Notes under the pieces: model-generated | Seen by the model: the letters and a program-made list of their open reading frames with translations, nothing else | The model's database searches: none | Told to the model about the DNA's origin: nothing | Assembly: GCF_011762185.1 (NCBI RefSeq) | Contig: NZ_JAASQJ010000002.1 | Coordinates: 930,001 to 994,000 of the forward strand | Length of the DNA stretch: 64,000 nt | From: Dyadobacter arcticus | Lineage (GTDB): Bacteria > Bacteroidota > Bacteroidia > Cytophagales > Spirosomataceae | Reading direction: 5' to 3' | Translations under genes and position numbers: made by a program | In this document: positions 17,368 to 26,457 of the stretch, piece by piece | How the letters are laid out: each line of letters opens with the position of its first letter | Numbering within the stretch: the stretch's first letter is position 1

Positions 17368-18156
17368 ATGAAACTAGCTATATATCAGATTGACGCTTTT
17401 ACAGATAAACTTTTTGGTGGTAACCCTGCCGCGATTGTTCCCTTAGAAGAATGGTTACCCGAGGAAACAATGATCAACATTGCGGCCGAAAACAATTTAG
17501 CAGAAACTGCATTTTATGTCCCCTCAGGATCCGGTTTTCACATCCGCTGGTTCACACCCACAGTAGAAGTTGACCTATGCGGACATGCAACATTAGCAGC
17601 AGCTTATGTCATCTTCAACATTCAGAAATACGAAGGACAAACCATCCTTTTTGAATCAAAAAGCGGAGAATTGAGGGTTGATTGCAAAGAGGATTGGCTT
17701 ACATTGAATTTCCCGGTTGATCAATATCACATTGCTGTTCCACCTCCTGCCTTAATGGAATGCCTCAATACCACAACGCTTCTGGAAGTCTACAAAGGAA
17801 AAACCGACTATATGGTCGTTGTAGAATCAGAAGAGACATTGCAAAACCTGGAACTTGATATCATTGTGCTCTCTACCATTCCTGCCCGCGGAATTATCGT
17901 TACAGCAGCAGGAGATGAGGTGGATTTTGTTTCGCGATTCTTCGCTCCTCAGTCCGGCATTGACGAAGATCCGGTGACCGGCTCCGCCCATACAACACTC
18001 ATTCCCTATTGGGCCGAAAAACTGTCCAAAGAAACATTAACTGCCCGCCAGCTTTCGAAGCGAGGCGGATTTCTTAAATGCGAGCTGAGTGGAGACAGGG
18101 TTTTCATCGGAGGGCAGGCCCGGCTTTTTCTTAAAGGTGAAATTCTGATTGACTGA
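17368..18156 (+). CDS. PhzF family phenazine-biosynthesis-like isomerase
   Basis: Diaminopimelate-epimerase-fold protein of 262 residues. It shows the family N-terminus QIDAFTDKLFGGNPAAIV, the catalytic glutamate in NNLAETAFYV (Glu46), the RWFTPTVEVDLCGHATLA motif and the C-terminal DEDPVTGSAHTTL. PhzF itself isomerises an anthranilate-type intermediate, but most bacterial homologues are stand-alone proteins of unknown substrate, and there are no other phenazine genes here. It converges on the EamA transporter gene with two bases between the stops. A small housekeeping isomerase role is likely. Confidence 0.9.
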   Translation: MKLAIYQIDAFTDKLFGGNPAAIVPLEEWLPEETMINIAAENNLAETAFYVPSGSGFHIRWFTPTVEVDLCGHATLAAAYVIFNIQKYEGQTILFESKSGELRVDCKEDWLTLNFPVDQYHIAVPPPALMECLNTTTLLEVYKGKTDYMVVVESEETLQNLELDIIVLSTIPARGIIVTAAGDEVDFVSRFFAPQSGIDEDPVTGSAHTTLIPYWAEKLSKETLTARQLSKRGGFLKCELSGDRVFIGGQARLFLKGEILID

Positions 18157-18158
18157 TT

Positions 18159-19043
18159 TCAGCCCAATCCTTTGATTTTATTTTTTTGCCCAGCGTACAA
18201 GCCTGCGATTACCAGGCAGGTACCTGCGATGGTGTAAATGGTTACCGGTTCGGACATGAGCCACCAGGCAAAGAAAAAACCAAAAGGAGGGCATAGAAAA
18301 AGCCACAACGACGCCTTTACGGTATCGATCCTCAGCAGGTAGAACCAGCATATCAGCCCTACAATAGAAACCGCAAGACTTAGCCAAAGAACAGATCCCC
18401 AGAAGATACCATCAAAAACGGTATTTGAAAAATCACTTAATGCGAAAGTTGCAGGAAGCAAGAATAACGCGCCCAGAAACACCTGCCAGCCATTAATCAG
18501 TAAATTAGGAAGCTCCCATTGCACCGAGGCATAATAAACACTGGCTGCTGAGACAGCGACCATGCTGATCAGTAATAGTGAAATGCCGCCTAAGGTTGTA
18601 TAACTATCTGCCAGCAGTGGATAAGTTGCAATACCGACGCCCGCCATTCCCAACGCAATACCAATCCATTCCTCCGCTCTTGGCCGACGGCCCAGCCACC
18701 AGGAAGATAACAACACGATAATGAGCGGATTTGTGGAAACAGCAAGGCTTCCTATCCCGGCCGCGGTATATTTCATGGCACACACGTAGAGCCCGAGATA
18801 CATCGTTGTATTCAAAAATCCGAACAAGGCGAGTTTTTTCAATTCTTTTTGCGTCGGTAAACGATAGCTATCATCTTTGCCAAACAAATACGAAAATGAG
18901 AGCAACAAGATACCTGCGATAAAAAAACGAACGTTTGCAAGTATAAGAGGAGCGGCAGATTGAACGCCAAATTTCGTTGCTACCGAAGCCGACGACCACA
19001 AAATAGAGAAGAGGATACCAATACCAATGTTTTTCACCAGCAA
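18159..19043 (-). CDS. EamA/DMT family transporter
   Basis: Inner-membrane transporter of about 294 residues with ten predicted helices arranged as two EamA repeats. The first repeat includes WSSASVATKFGVQSAAPLILANVRFF and the second CWFYLLRIDTVKASLWLFLCPPFGFFFAW, both characteristic. Members export metabolites such as amino acids, purines or drugs; the substrate cannot be told. The start is a TTG at 19043 or a GTG at 19037; no ATG is available. A TATTTTTG sequence on the minus strand at 19058-19065 could be its -7 element. Confidence 0.88.
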   Translation of the reverse strand: MLVKNIGIGILFSILWSSASVATKFGVQSAAPLILANVRFFIAGILLLSFSYLFGKDDSYRLPTQKELKKLALFGFLNTTMYLGLYVCAMKYTAAGIGSLAVSTNPLIIVLLSSWWLGRRPRAEEWIGIALGMAGVGIATYPLLADSYTTLGGISLLLISMVAVSAASVYYASVQWELPNLLINGWQVFLGALFLLPATFALSDFSNTVFDGIFWGSVLWLSLAVSIVGLICWFYLLRIDTVKASLWLFLCPPFGFFFAWWLMSEPVTIYTIAGTCLVIAGLYAGQKNKIKGLG

Positions 19044-19110
19044 AAAGAATTACCCCGCAAAAATACAGCTTGCTTTTCGGCTTCTCCGGCCACATTCCAT
19101 ATTTTTGGCA

Positions 19111-20496
19111 ATGATTGATAAAAATGTGCAGTGGCTCCTAATAATTCTTCTGATTTCACGAGCTGAATGCTCATTTTCGCAGAGCCAGTGGACTTACGAT
19201 TTTAACAATGGTCTTAATCCCATTGAAATTGGCGGGCCCGCATTAAAGCCACTTGGTCAACCCGGCCAGTATATTAAAGAAAAAATTCCTGGCTCCGACT
19301 ATCTCAACAGGACGATCTACCAGTTCGAAAAAAACAGCGGCTTACAATTTAATAATGCGGAAGCAAAAGGATTTTTAAATAAATCTTTTACCATAGAGAT
19401 CTATTTCAAATTGACTGAGCTCGATAGCTGGAAACGCGTCCTCGACTTCAAAAATAGAAAAAGTGACTACGGAAGCTACATTTATGATGGCAAGCTCAAT
19501 TTTTATGATTACGCCATCGGTGAAAAGGCGCCTGTCAGAGCCAATCAATATGTGCATTATGTTTATTCGCGTGATTTTGAAACCAAGAATATCAAAATGT
19601 ACATTAACGGGCAATCTAAGCTAGAATTTAAAGATCCGGGAACTGAGGGCATGCTGGATAATGATCAGGTTCTCAACTTTTTCCAGGATGATCTCATTGC
19701 CAATCATGAGTCCAGCGCAGGTTCCATAGTCCTGGTTCGTTTATACGATCGCGTGATGACACCAGTTTTTATCAGAAGAAGCTACCAGACAATCAGCAAG
19801 GTTGCCAAAGAAACTGTTGCACAGGAAGAGGAGGAACCAGTAAAGGAAACGCTGCCTGATGAAAAGCCCGCAAGAAATAAAAACCTAACATTAGTAACCG
19901 GAAGGGTCTATGACGGTGGCAGCCTCAAACCTGTCCACGAGGCGGAAGTCCTGGTGCGCAAATCTGCAAATGATTCATTGGTAGCCCAAACAAAGACCGT
20001 GGAAGGCGTTTTCAATTTCGAATTGGCACCTTATGAGTCTTATCGAATTTCGGCCCAGGTGGAAGGCTTTCAGTCAAAAAGCGTGAATATTCGTACAACC
20101 AACCGTTTTGAAGAAGTAAAGTCCTTAATCAGCCTCTCTCCTGAAACTTACGCCTTACCACTCTCAACATTGTATTTTCAGCAGGGAAATGAAACATTGG
20201 AAGATGGTTCATTTCAACGTCTGGACTCTACAATCGCCTATTTTCAAAAGCGCCCAGACTTAAAAATCGTGCTGAAAGGACATACCGACAATACCGGAAG
20301 TTTTGAGAAAAACCTGGAACTATCCAACAAAAGGGTGTCTACTATTAAAACTTACCTGACGGGAAAGGGAATTGCAGAAACGAGGATTGAGGGTACTGGT
20401 TTTGGCTCGGCACAACCGAACAAAATGAACCAAACGGAAATACAGAAAAAATCCAATCGGAGAGTTGAGATTTGGGCGGAGCCTATAAAAAGATAA
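19111..20496 (+). CDS. OmpA family protein with LamG-like domain
   Basis: Exported protein of 461 residues. The frame opens at 19027, but the ATG at 19111 starts with a signal peptide (VQWLLIILLISRAECSFSQS), so it is chosen. Residues ~30-240 form a LamG/concanavalin-like jelly roll (SFTIEIYFKLTELDSWKRVLDFKNR; VHYVYSRDFETKNIKMYINGQ). A carboxypeptidase-regulatory-like beta domain follows (GRVYDGGSLKPVHEAEVLVR). The C-terminal OmpA domain has LYFQQGNETL, LKGHTDNTGS and NKRVSTIKTYL, which bind peptidoglycan. It probably links the outer membrane to the cell wall. A hairpin terminator overlaps its stop. Confidence 0.9.
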   Translation: MIDKNVQWLLIILLISRAECSFSQSQWTYDFNNGLNPIEIGGPALKPLGQPGQYIKEKIPGSDYLNRTIYQFEKNSGLQFNNAEAKGFLNKSFTIEIYFKLTELDSWKRVLDFKNRKSDYGSYIYDGKLNFYDYAIGEKAPVRANQYVHYVYSRDFETKNIKMYINGQSKLEFKDPGTEGMLDNDQVLNFFQDDLIANHESSAGSIVLVRLYDRVMTPVFIRRSYQTISKVAKETVAQEEEEPVKETLPDEKPARNKNLTLVTGRVYDGGSLKPVHEAEVLVRKSANDSLVAQTKTVEGVFNFELAPYESYRISAQVEGFQSKSVNIRTTNRFEEVKSLISLSPETYALPLSTLYFQQGNETLEDGSFQRLDSTIAYFQKRPDLKIVLKGHTDNTGSFEKNLELSNKRVSTIKTYLTGKGIAETRIEGTGFGSAQPNKMNQTEIQKKSNRRVEIWAEPIKR

Positions 20497-20522
20497 AGCC
20501 ATCTCATGGAGATGGCTTTATG
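20495..20522 (+). terminator. Hairpin terminator after the OmpA-like gene
   Basis: AAAGCCATCTC (20495-20505), a three-base loop, then GAGATGGCTTT (20509-20519): an 11-base-pair perfect stem with a short T run. It begins inside the stop codon of the gene. Confidence 0.8.
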
Positions 20523-21061
20523 CTGACTATTCCTAAACCCTTAACCTTTTCTTTTCTTGGATATTTTTATGACATGAATGTCAGATGTCTCTTTTTCTAT
20601 AAAGCAGGAATATTACAAATCATACTCCAACTTCTTATTTATTAAACTTTGGGAATTTTTATCTATATACGAAAGATTTCCACTTTCAGATTCTGCCTTA
20701 ATTTTTGCTCCTATCACGATTCCGGTCTCACCAGCCAACTTCACTTACTTGCCTGAAACATAGTCCAAAGAGAGTTTTCTAATTTTCATCAAACCTATAA
20801 CTCGGTCAGTTTCCCTTCCCTGATTTATTCAATTTTTGTATTGAACAACTGTAATACAAATATCACTATTAATTTTGAAATTACAAATAAACAAGAATGA
20901 GGTGAACGAAATTTTATTTGGAATAAAAAGCATTTATAAGTCGTTATTTAACTACAATATGCTACTTAAAGCGCCTATTACTGAATAAAATTCTAATTTC
21001 TACCACTAAATCCAAATATCATCGCATCTTGAAATATTTATATTTTCTTTAAATTGTTCAA
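20523..21061. other. AT-rich gene-poor interval of about 540 bases
   Basis: No convincing gene, RNA or repeat was found. On the minus strand a 43-codon frame from a GTG (20744 to 20613) begins MKLAGETGIVIGAKIKAESE and could be a decayed or very small gene, but nothing else supports it. The interval separates the OmpA-like gene from the 3' end of pth. Confidence 0.6.
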
Positions 21062-21622
21062 TCATTGGTTATAATTATTCATTGTCGACTGTATTCCCAA
21101 AGTACAAAAAGATAAAACCATATCTCCCGCCCGATCTAAAAAGATCGGAAGCTCTATCATTTCCTCTTTCGAAAAAGCTTTCAAAACAAAATCTATCTGC
21201 CTTCCGCGCGGAAAATCATTGCCTATTCCAAAACGCAATCTTGGGTAATCGGAAGTCGCCAAAAGCTCTTCAATATTTTTCAATCCATTGTGTCCGCCGT
21301 GACTTCCTTTTGGTTTAATTCTCGTAGTTCCATACGGCAATTGCAGTTCGTCGACAACGACGAGGCAGTTTTCGGCAGTCACTTTGAACTGGTCCATATA
21401 ATAGCGCAGCGCTTTGCCACTGAGATTCATAAATGTCGTTGGCTTAATGAAGTAAATCTGACGGCCTTTGTATTTCCATTCCGCAACAAAGGCTAACTTT
21501 TCGAAACTGAATGTAAATCCATGTTCCGCAGCCAGGCGATCCAGGACCATGAAACCAACATTATGCCTGGTAAAGGCGTATTCCGGACCAATATTTCCGA
21601 GTCCGGCAACAAGATATTTCAT
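21062..21622 (-). CDS. pth: Peptidyl-tRNA hydrolase
   Basis: Pth frees tRNA from peptidyl-tRNA that dropped off ribosomes. The ATG at 21622 gives MKYLVAGLGNIGPEYAFTRH, the normal N-terminus; an upstream in-frame start would add eleven unrelated residues. The catalytic His20 falls at the same number as in E. coli. Other family segments are FIKPTTFMNLSGKAL, VVDELQLPYGTTRIKPKGSHGGHNGLK and YPRLRFGIG. The 186-residue length is normal. It is divergent from pyrR, with 63 bases between the starts. Confidence 0.96.
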   Translation of the reverse strand: MKYLVAGLGNIGPEYAFTRHNVGFMVLDRLAAEHGFTFSFEKLAFVAEWKYKGRQIYFIKPTTFMNLSGKALRYYMDQFKVTAENCLVVVDELQLPYGTTRIKPKGSHGGHNGLKNIEELLATSDYPRLRFGIGNDFPRGRQIDFVLKAFSKEEMIELPIFLDRAGDMVLSFCTLGIQSTMNNYNQ

Positions 21623-21685
21623 TTGGTAAAAGTTTTTGATTTCATTTTTGAGCACTTAAATTAGGCTAAAATTCAGGGAAATTAC

Positions 21686-22228
21686 ATGGTAGCCCAAAAA
21701 CGTTTAATACTGAGCAGTCCCCTTCTGGAAATCATGATCAGCCGGTTATGCCAGCAATTGATTGAGAATCACCAGGATTTCTCCAATACACTGGTGATGG
21801 GACTTCAGCCTAGAGGTATCTTTTTTGCTGAGCGCATTGTCGCCGAACTCCGGGAGCGTACCGGCAACAATATTTTATTGGGCTACTTGGATGCTACCTT
21901 TTACCGCGACGATTTCAGAAGGCGGGAATCGCCATTGGTACCCAACAAAACGAATGTTCCGTTTCTGATCGAAGGTAAAAAGGTAATTCTGATTGATGAT
22001 GTTCTTGCCAGTGGCAGGATGGTGCGGGCGGCGCTTGATGCCATGACCGCTTTTGGCCGTCCCAAGGTTGTCGAACTCATGGTATTGATAGATCGCCGCT
22101 ACAACCGCGAATTACCAATTGACCCTGATTATTCGGGAATGAAGGTGAGTACCGTGGAAAGCCAGCGGGTCCAGGTGGAATGGCGGGAACAAGGGTTTGA
22201 AACAGACCACATCTGGCTTGTTGATTAA
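21686..22228 (+). CDS. pyrR: PyrR: pyrimidine regulatory protein / uracil phosphoribosyltransferase
   Basis: Type I phosphoribosyltransferase of 180 residues with the PRPP loop VILIDDVLASGRMVRAALDA and the PyrR-specific continuation GRPKVVELMVLIDRRYNRELPI. In Firmicutes PyrR binds pyr mRNA to cause attenuation; in Bacteroidota its regulatory role is less clear and the enzyme converts uracil and PRPP to UMP. The other pyrimidine gene in the window, pyrB, is about 21 kb away. I saw no obvious PyrR-binding attenuator, though only the end of the pyrB operon region is visible. Confidence 0.93.
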   Translation: MVAQKRLILSSPLLEIMISRLCQQLIENHQDFSNTLVMGLQPRGIFFAERIVAELRERTGNNILLGYLDATFYRDDFRRRESPLVPNKTNVPFLIEGKKVILIDDVLASGRMVRAALDAMTAFGRPKVVELMVLIDRRYNRELPIDPDYSGMKVSTVESQRVQVEWREQGFETDHIWLVD

Positions 22229-22240
22229 GGCGTAAGGGCC

Positions 22241-23794
22241 TTATCTCGGCCTGGATGCCTCCTCCTTCTCAGCATCTTTGCCTATGTCCTCGGTTTTGTA
22301 AGTGAGCTTATTAACGTAAAATACTTCCCTGCCCTGCCCTACAGCCGAGGTTCCAAGCCGCTGCATCCCATATGCCAGAAAGTACTGCCCATACCATGGT
22401 GAAAGATAACCATCTTCATTATTAAGGACCTTGTCCCTTTCCGATTTTGGATTAATCTTAAATTTCTCGCTTTCAACAACTACTTTGCTCCTGCTGATCA
22501 CCTCGGTGTGAATGTCGCCTTCCTGAGGATAAGCCAGCACAAAATAATCATCCACGGGAGTAACCTGCACCATTTCCTGAAGATCAAAACTGGTCAGGTC
22601 TTTAATGGTAATGCAATTGTCCCAAATGAACTTCCCATTCCTGTCAAACCCACAAACGATTGCGTGAGTGTATCGGTATCCTTCCAATGACCGGGCAACA
22701 TACGGACGTGAAAGGCCGCCTGCGATCACCGGATTGGTCGATCGCTGATTGGGGTAGTAAACTTCCGCCACCAGCACGATTTCATCGGGCGTTTGGATCA
22801 GCTCATGTACAAGCAGCCGATATCTGAACTTGTTTTCCTTCCCCAGACTCTTGCGTTTTCCGATCTTCTCCAGCATCCGTTGCCTGCGTTTCGGCTTCAT
22901 ATAATTGAAGAAATTCTGCAATTCCGAAAATTCTATGAATTGAGGCTCAGCGGGCGTGTCACTTTCAATGTGCGTCACATACAAGCCCTGAGAATACTGC
23001 GTGCAACCCACAGAGTAATTACCAATCAAGTAGGAATCGTCTGGATTGAGCGGAACAATCTGCCCCGAAATGAAACTGTACCTTGGATCGCTTAATGTTG
23101 TTTTCTTTAAAAACTTTCCATCATAATTATAAGTTTTTATTTCAAAAACACAATTTTTTTTCCTGAAAGCATAAGTGATCACATTAATGTATCCATCGAT
23201 CTCATTAATATCCACATTATTAAGCTCTGTATTTTTTTCAAATAATCCAGGCAAGACCCGGGTAGTGTGATCGAAAAAAGAATGGACAATGACCACGGGC
23301 CTAGACCTGTAATAACCTGAAACCAGCGCCTTACTCCCAATAACCTTGAATTGTTGTACATCAACACCAGGGAGCAGGTTACCCTTGAAGGTATCGATGG
23401 AACCATCTTGAAAATTGAGCTGAATAAATAAAAAGCGGTCAGTATCCGGTTCGGCGAACAGCCAATATCCAATGGACTCACCTTTATATGCCATGACTGG
23501 GATATACCTGAAATCCAGCTTGTAAGCCGTTTTCCAAACAACTCTTAACGTGGTGTCATACTTCACAAATTGCCATTGCTCATTCCTGTTACTCGAATAT
23601 TCATTGCCGCGGATTACAGACAAAATACCTTGTTCGCCCAGGCTGAAAACTTCAAATTGTTCGCTGGCAGAGGTACTGGTAGGAATTTCCAGACGATCGG
23701 ATTGTTGCAGTTGAGCCCACGCACCCAATACCGGCCCGAGGACAAATAATGCGGTTATAAAAATCCGAAAACAATTTAGGAAACGGTAATGCAT
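22241..23794 (-). CDS. Exported protein of unknown function
   Basis: Protein of 517 residues with a signal peptide ending near VLGAWAQ (about residue 28). The rest is rich in repeated beta-strand patterns such as FVKYDTTLRVVWKTAYKLDF, FEIKTYNYDGKFLKKTTL and AIVCGFDRNGKFIWDNCITI. Phrases of the form D-xx-GKF-x-W recall beta-propeller blades, so a periplasmic propeller is plausible. There is no C-terminal T9SS signal. I do not recognise the family. It converges on pyrR with 12 bases between the stops. Confidence 0.7.
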   Translation of the reverse strand: MHYRFLNCFRIFITALFVLGPVLGAWAQLQQSDRLEIPTSTSASEQFEVFSLGEQGILSVIRGNEYSSNRNEQWQFVKYDTTLRVVWKTAYKLDFRYIPVMAYKGESIGYWLFAEPDTDRFLFIQLNFQDGSIDTFKGNLLPGVDVQQFKVIGSKALVSGYYRSRPVVIVHSFFDHTTRVLPGLFEKNTELNNVDINEIDGYINVITYAFRKKNCVFEIKTYNYDGKFLKKTTLSDPRYSFISGQIVPLNPDDSYLIGNYSVGCTQYSQGLYVTHIESDTPAEPQFIEFSELQNFFNYMKPKRRQRMLEKIGKRKSLGKENKFRYRLLVHELIQTPDEIVLVAEVYYPNQRSTNPVIAGGLSRPYVARSLEGYRYTHAIVCGFDRNGKFIWDNCITIKDLTSFDLQEMVQVTPVDDYFVLAYPQEGDIHTEVISRSKVVVESEKFKINPKSERDKVLNNEDGYLSPWYGQYFLAYGMQRLGTSAVGQGREVFYVNKLTYKTEDIGKDAEKEEASRPR

Positions 23795-23955
23795 AACTTC
23801 TTACTTCAGCGTATAACTGTCTTCAATAATTACCCTAATTTTGCATCAAAAAGGACAACATTACTATTAATATTAGAAATAATTTCACTTAAATAAAAAC
23901 TTCGGGAAGCGATTACCAGATTTTAAAGTACCGCCTCCTGCTTACCCTATATTTC

Positions 23956-25734
23956 ATGACGATTGAAGACATTTTGAGAGAGGATATAAGAAAGGCGATT
24001 TCCACCCATTTTGATATTATTGCTGATGATATCCTGTTACAACCTACCAAAAAAGAATTTGAAGGATTTTACACATTCGTTACTTTTCCTCTAACCAAAA
24101 CCACCCGAAAAGCTCCGGCGGAAATTGGCCAGATTATCGGAGAACATCTGGTAGAAAACGCTTCAATCGTTGCAGGCTTCAATGTTGTACAAGGTTTTTT
24201 GAACATAAGCCTGAAAGACAGCACCTGGTTGAATTTATTTACCGATATCTCAGCAGATGAAGCATTTGGAACATTTCCTTCCAATAGCCTGTCTGTCATG
24301 ATCGAATTCTCTTCACCCAACACCAATAAACCACTTCATCTTGGCCATTTAAGGAATAATTTCCTGGGTGATTCTTTGTCCAGAATCCTGAAAGCCAGTG
24401 GATATGATGTTGTTAAGACCTGTCTGGTCAATGATCGCGGGATTCATATTTGTAAGTCAATGCTTGCTTACAAAAAATTCGGGCATGGGGAAACACCCGA
24501 AACCAGCGGTTTAAAAGGGGACCATTTGGCGGGAAAATATTATGTCAAGTTTGATATAGAATATAAAAAACAAATTGCAGAACTGGTCGCACAGGGAATC
24601 CCGGAGGAAGAAGCCGCAAAAAAAGCTCCCTGGATCCTGGAAGCGCAAAAGTTACTATTGCTTTGGGAACAAGGCGACGCAGAAACAGTGGCATTATGGC
24701 GAACGATGAACAATTGGGTTTATGCAGGTTTCGCCCAGACCTACAATAAAATTGGTGTCAGCTTTGATAAAACCTATTATGAATCCGACACTTACCTCCT
24801 TGGAAAAGATATTATTGAGGAAGCAATTAAAACAGGCGTATTTTATAAAAAACCAGACAATTCAGTCTGGATTGACCTTTCAAGTGAAGGGTTGGATGAA
24901 AAACTGGTGTTACGCGGCGATGGCACATCCGTTTATATAACCCAGGACTTAGGGACGACAGAATTGAAAAACAGCGATTTTCATAACAATCGTTATTTGT
25001 GGGTGGTCGGCAATGAGCAGGATTATCATTTCAAAGTCCTTTTTGCCATTTTAAAACGTTTAGGCCAGACTTATTCAGAGGGCTGCTATCACATTAGTTA
25101 CGGCATGGTGGATTTGCCATCCGGCAAAATGAAGTCTCGCGAAGGAACGGTTGTCGATGCTGACGATCTGGTAAGCCAGATGATCCAAACCGCCGCTGAC
25201 CGTACGCAGGAACTGGGTAAGATAGATGATTTCGATGGTGAAGAGGCTAAGCTGTTGTATAACCAGCTTGCCATGGGCGCATTAAAATACTATCTCCTGA
25301 AAGTGGACCCTAAAAAAAGAATGTTGTTTAACCCGGAAGAATCCATTGATTTTCAGGGACATACCGGGCCATTTATTCAGTATACCTACGCCCGGATCCG
25401 GTCGATTATCCGCAAGGCTGAGCAGGCGGGTATCCAACCGACAATCCCCGGCGATAGTTACCATTTGCATCAGGCTGAACGAGAGCTGATATTCGTTCTT
25501 TCTCAATACCCGGTCAAGGTTGCGGCGAGTGCAAATGAATTCGCTCCTTCACTCATTTCGCAATACGTTTTCGAGCTTGCGAAGGTTTACAATCAGTTCT
25601 ATGCGGAGGTTTCCATCTTTTCGGATCCCGATCCTGAAGCCGTACGGTTACGCGTCGGATTATCGGCCGCCGTTTCGGAAACAATTCGCAAAGCTTTGGG
25701 GTTAATGGGCATAGGGGTTCCGGAAAGAATGTAG
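23956..25734 (+). CDS. argS: Arginyl-tRNA synthetase
   Basis: Class I synthetase of 592 residues charging tRNA-Arg. The N-terminal additional domain is followed by the HIGH-type motif SSPNTNKPLHLGHLRNN (near residue 120), the catalytic-core segments CLVNDRGIHICKSM and DGTSVYITQDLGT, the KMSKS-equivalent GKMKSREGTVVDADDL, and a C-terminal DALR anticodon-binding domain ending LGLMGIGVPERM. Length and order are normal. TAATTTTG at 23836-23843 is a possible -7 element, but no -33 partner was found. Confidence 0.97.
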   Translation: MTIEDILREDIRKAISTHFDIIADDILLQPTKKEFEGFYTFVTFPLTKTTRKAPAEIGQIIGEHLVENASIVAGFNVVQGFLNISLKDSTWLNLFTDISADEAFGTFPSNSLSVMIEFSSPNTNKPLHLGHLRNNFLGDSLSRILKASGYDVVKTCLVNDRGIHICKSMLAYKKFGHGETPETSGLKGDHLAGKYYVKFDIEYKKQIAELVAQGIPEEEAAKKAPWILEAQKLLLLWEQGDAETVALWRTMNNWVYAGFAQTYNKIGVSFDKTYYESDTYLLGKDIIEEAIKTGVFYKKPDNSVWIDLSSEGLDEKLVLRGDGTSVYITQDLGTTELKNSDFHNNRYLWVVGNEQDYHFKVLFAILKRLGQTYSEGCYHISYGMVDLPSGKMKSREGTVVDADDLVSQMIQTAADRTQELGKIDDFDGEEAKLLYNQLAMGALKYYLLKVDPKKRMLFNPEESIDFQGHTGPFIQYTYARIRSIIRKAEQAGIQPTIPGDSYHLHQAERELIFVLSQYPVKVAASANEFAPSLISQYVFELAKVYNQFYAEVSIFSDPDPEAVRLRVGLSAAVSETIRKALGLMGIGVPERM

Positions 25735-25810
25735 AAGACACCAAAACCACAGGCTTATTTTAAAATCGTTTACTATAAATTCTTACTAACCAATAACCAA
25801 AAAGACTATT

Positions 25811-26395
25811 ATGAGCTTCATTAAAACACTTCTAATTATGATTACCTCAATGGTCAGCGGCCTGTTTGCTGACAAGAATGAAAGTGCTTCCCGCCCCGAC
25901 AATGCAGCGGTAGCCACACAATCCTTATACGATTTTAAAGTAAAATCTTTGGTAGGTGGAAAGACAGTGGATTTGAGCCAGTACAAAGGCAAAAAAGTAG
26001 TGATCCTGAATGTTGCTTCTAAATGCGGTTACACAAAGCAATATGCTGATTGGGAAAAATTCAACAAAGAACATGGTGATAAAGTGGTTGTCCTGGGTTT
26101 CCCGGCTAACAACTTTGGTGGCCAGGAACCAGGTACCAGTGAAGAAATTGCCACTTTCTGTTCTGCCACTTATGGCGTGACTTTCCCAATGTTCGAGAAA
26201 GTTTCAGTTCTGGGAGAAGATCAGGCTCCCATTTACAAATGGCTGAGCAGCAAAGATTTGAATGGCTGGAATGATAAAGTGCCAACCTGGAATTTTTGCA
26301 AGTATGTCGTAAATGAAAAAGGTGAACTTACCAATTTCTTTGCTTCAAAAGTATTGCCTACCGATGCTGAGTTTTTGAAATCCGTAGGGATCTGA
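25811..26395 (+). CDS. Glutathione peroxidase family thiol peroxidase (Cys type)
   Basis: Peroxidase of 194 residues reducing hydrogen or lipid peroxides. It has an N-terminal hydrophobic stretch (FIKTLLIMITSMVSGLFA) that could be a signal peptide or anchor, so export is likely. The catalytic set is complete: Cys72 in NVASKCGYT, Gln105 in PANNFGGQEPG, and Trp160-Asn161 in TWNFCKYV. Cys117 in FCSATYGVTFP sits where the resolving cysteine of thioredoxin-dependent members lies, so thioredoxin rather than glutathione is the probable reductant. A strong terminator follows. Confidence 0.93.
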   Translation: MSFIKTLLIMITSMVSGLFADKNESASRPDNAAVATQSLYDFKVKSLVGGKTVDLSQYKGKKVVILNVASKCGYTKQYADWEKFNKEHGDKVVVLGFPANNFGGQEPGTSEEIATFCSATYGVTFPMFEKVSVLGEDQAPIYKWLSSKDLNGWNDKVPTWNFCKYVVNEKGELTNFFASKVLPTDAEFLKSVGI

Positions 26396-26407
26396 TTAAA
26401 AAAATTA

Positions 26408-26440
26408 AAACTGCCAGGACTTCATCCTGGCAGTTTGTTT
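26408..26440 (+). terminator. Terminator after the glutathione peroxidase gene
   Basis: AAACTGCCAGGA (26408-26419), loop CTTCA, TCCTGGCAGTTT (26425-26436), then GTTT. The stem is 12 base pairs and perfect. It lies 18 bases before the menA ATG, so menA needs its own promoter or readthrough. Confidence 0.85.
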
Positions 26441-26457
26441 ATTACTACCTCCTATCA

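Noticed and set aside
17368..18156. Phenazine biosynthesis cluster
   Set aside because: Only the PhzF-like isomerase is present; neighbours are unrelated transport and sugar genes.
20578..20763. 61-codon plus-strand open frame in the gene-poor interval
   Set aside because: AT-rich sequence with no recognisable motif and no ribosome-binding or operon context; likely chance.
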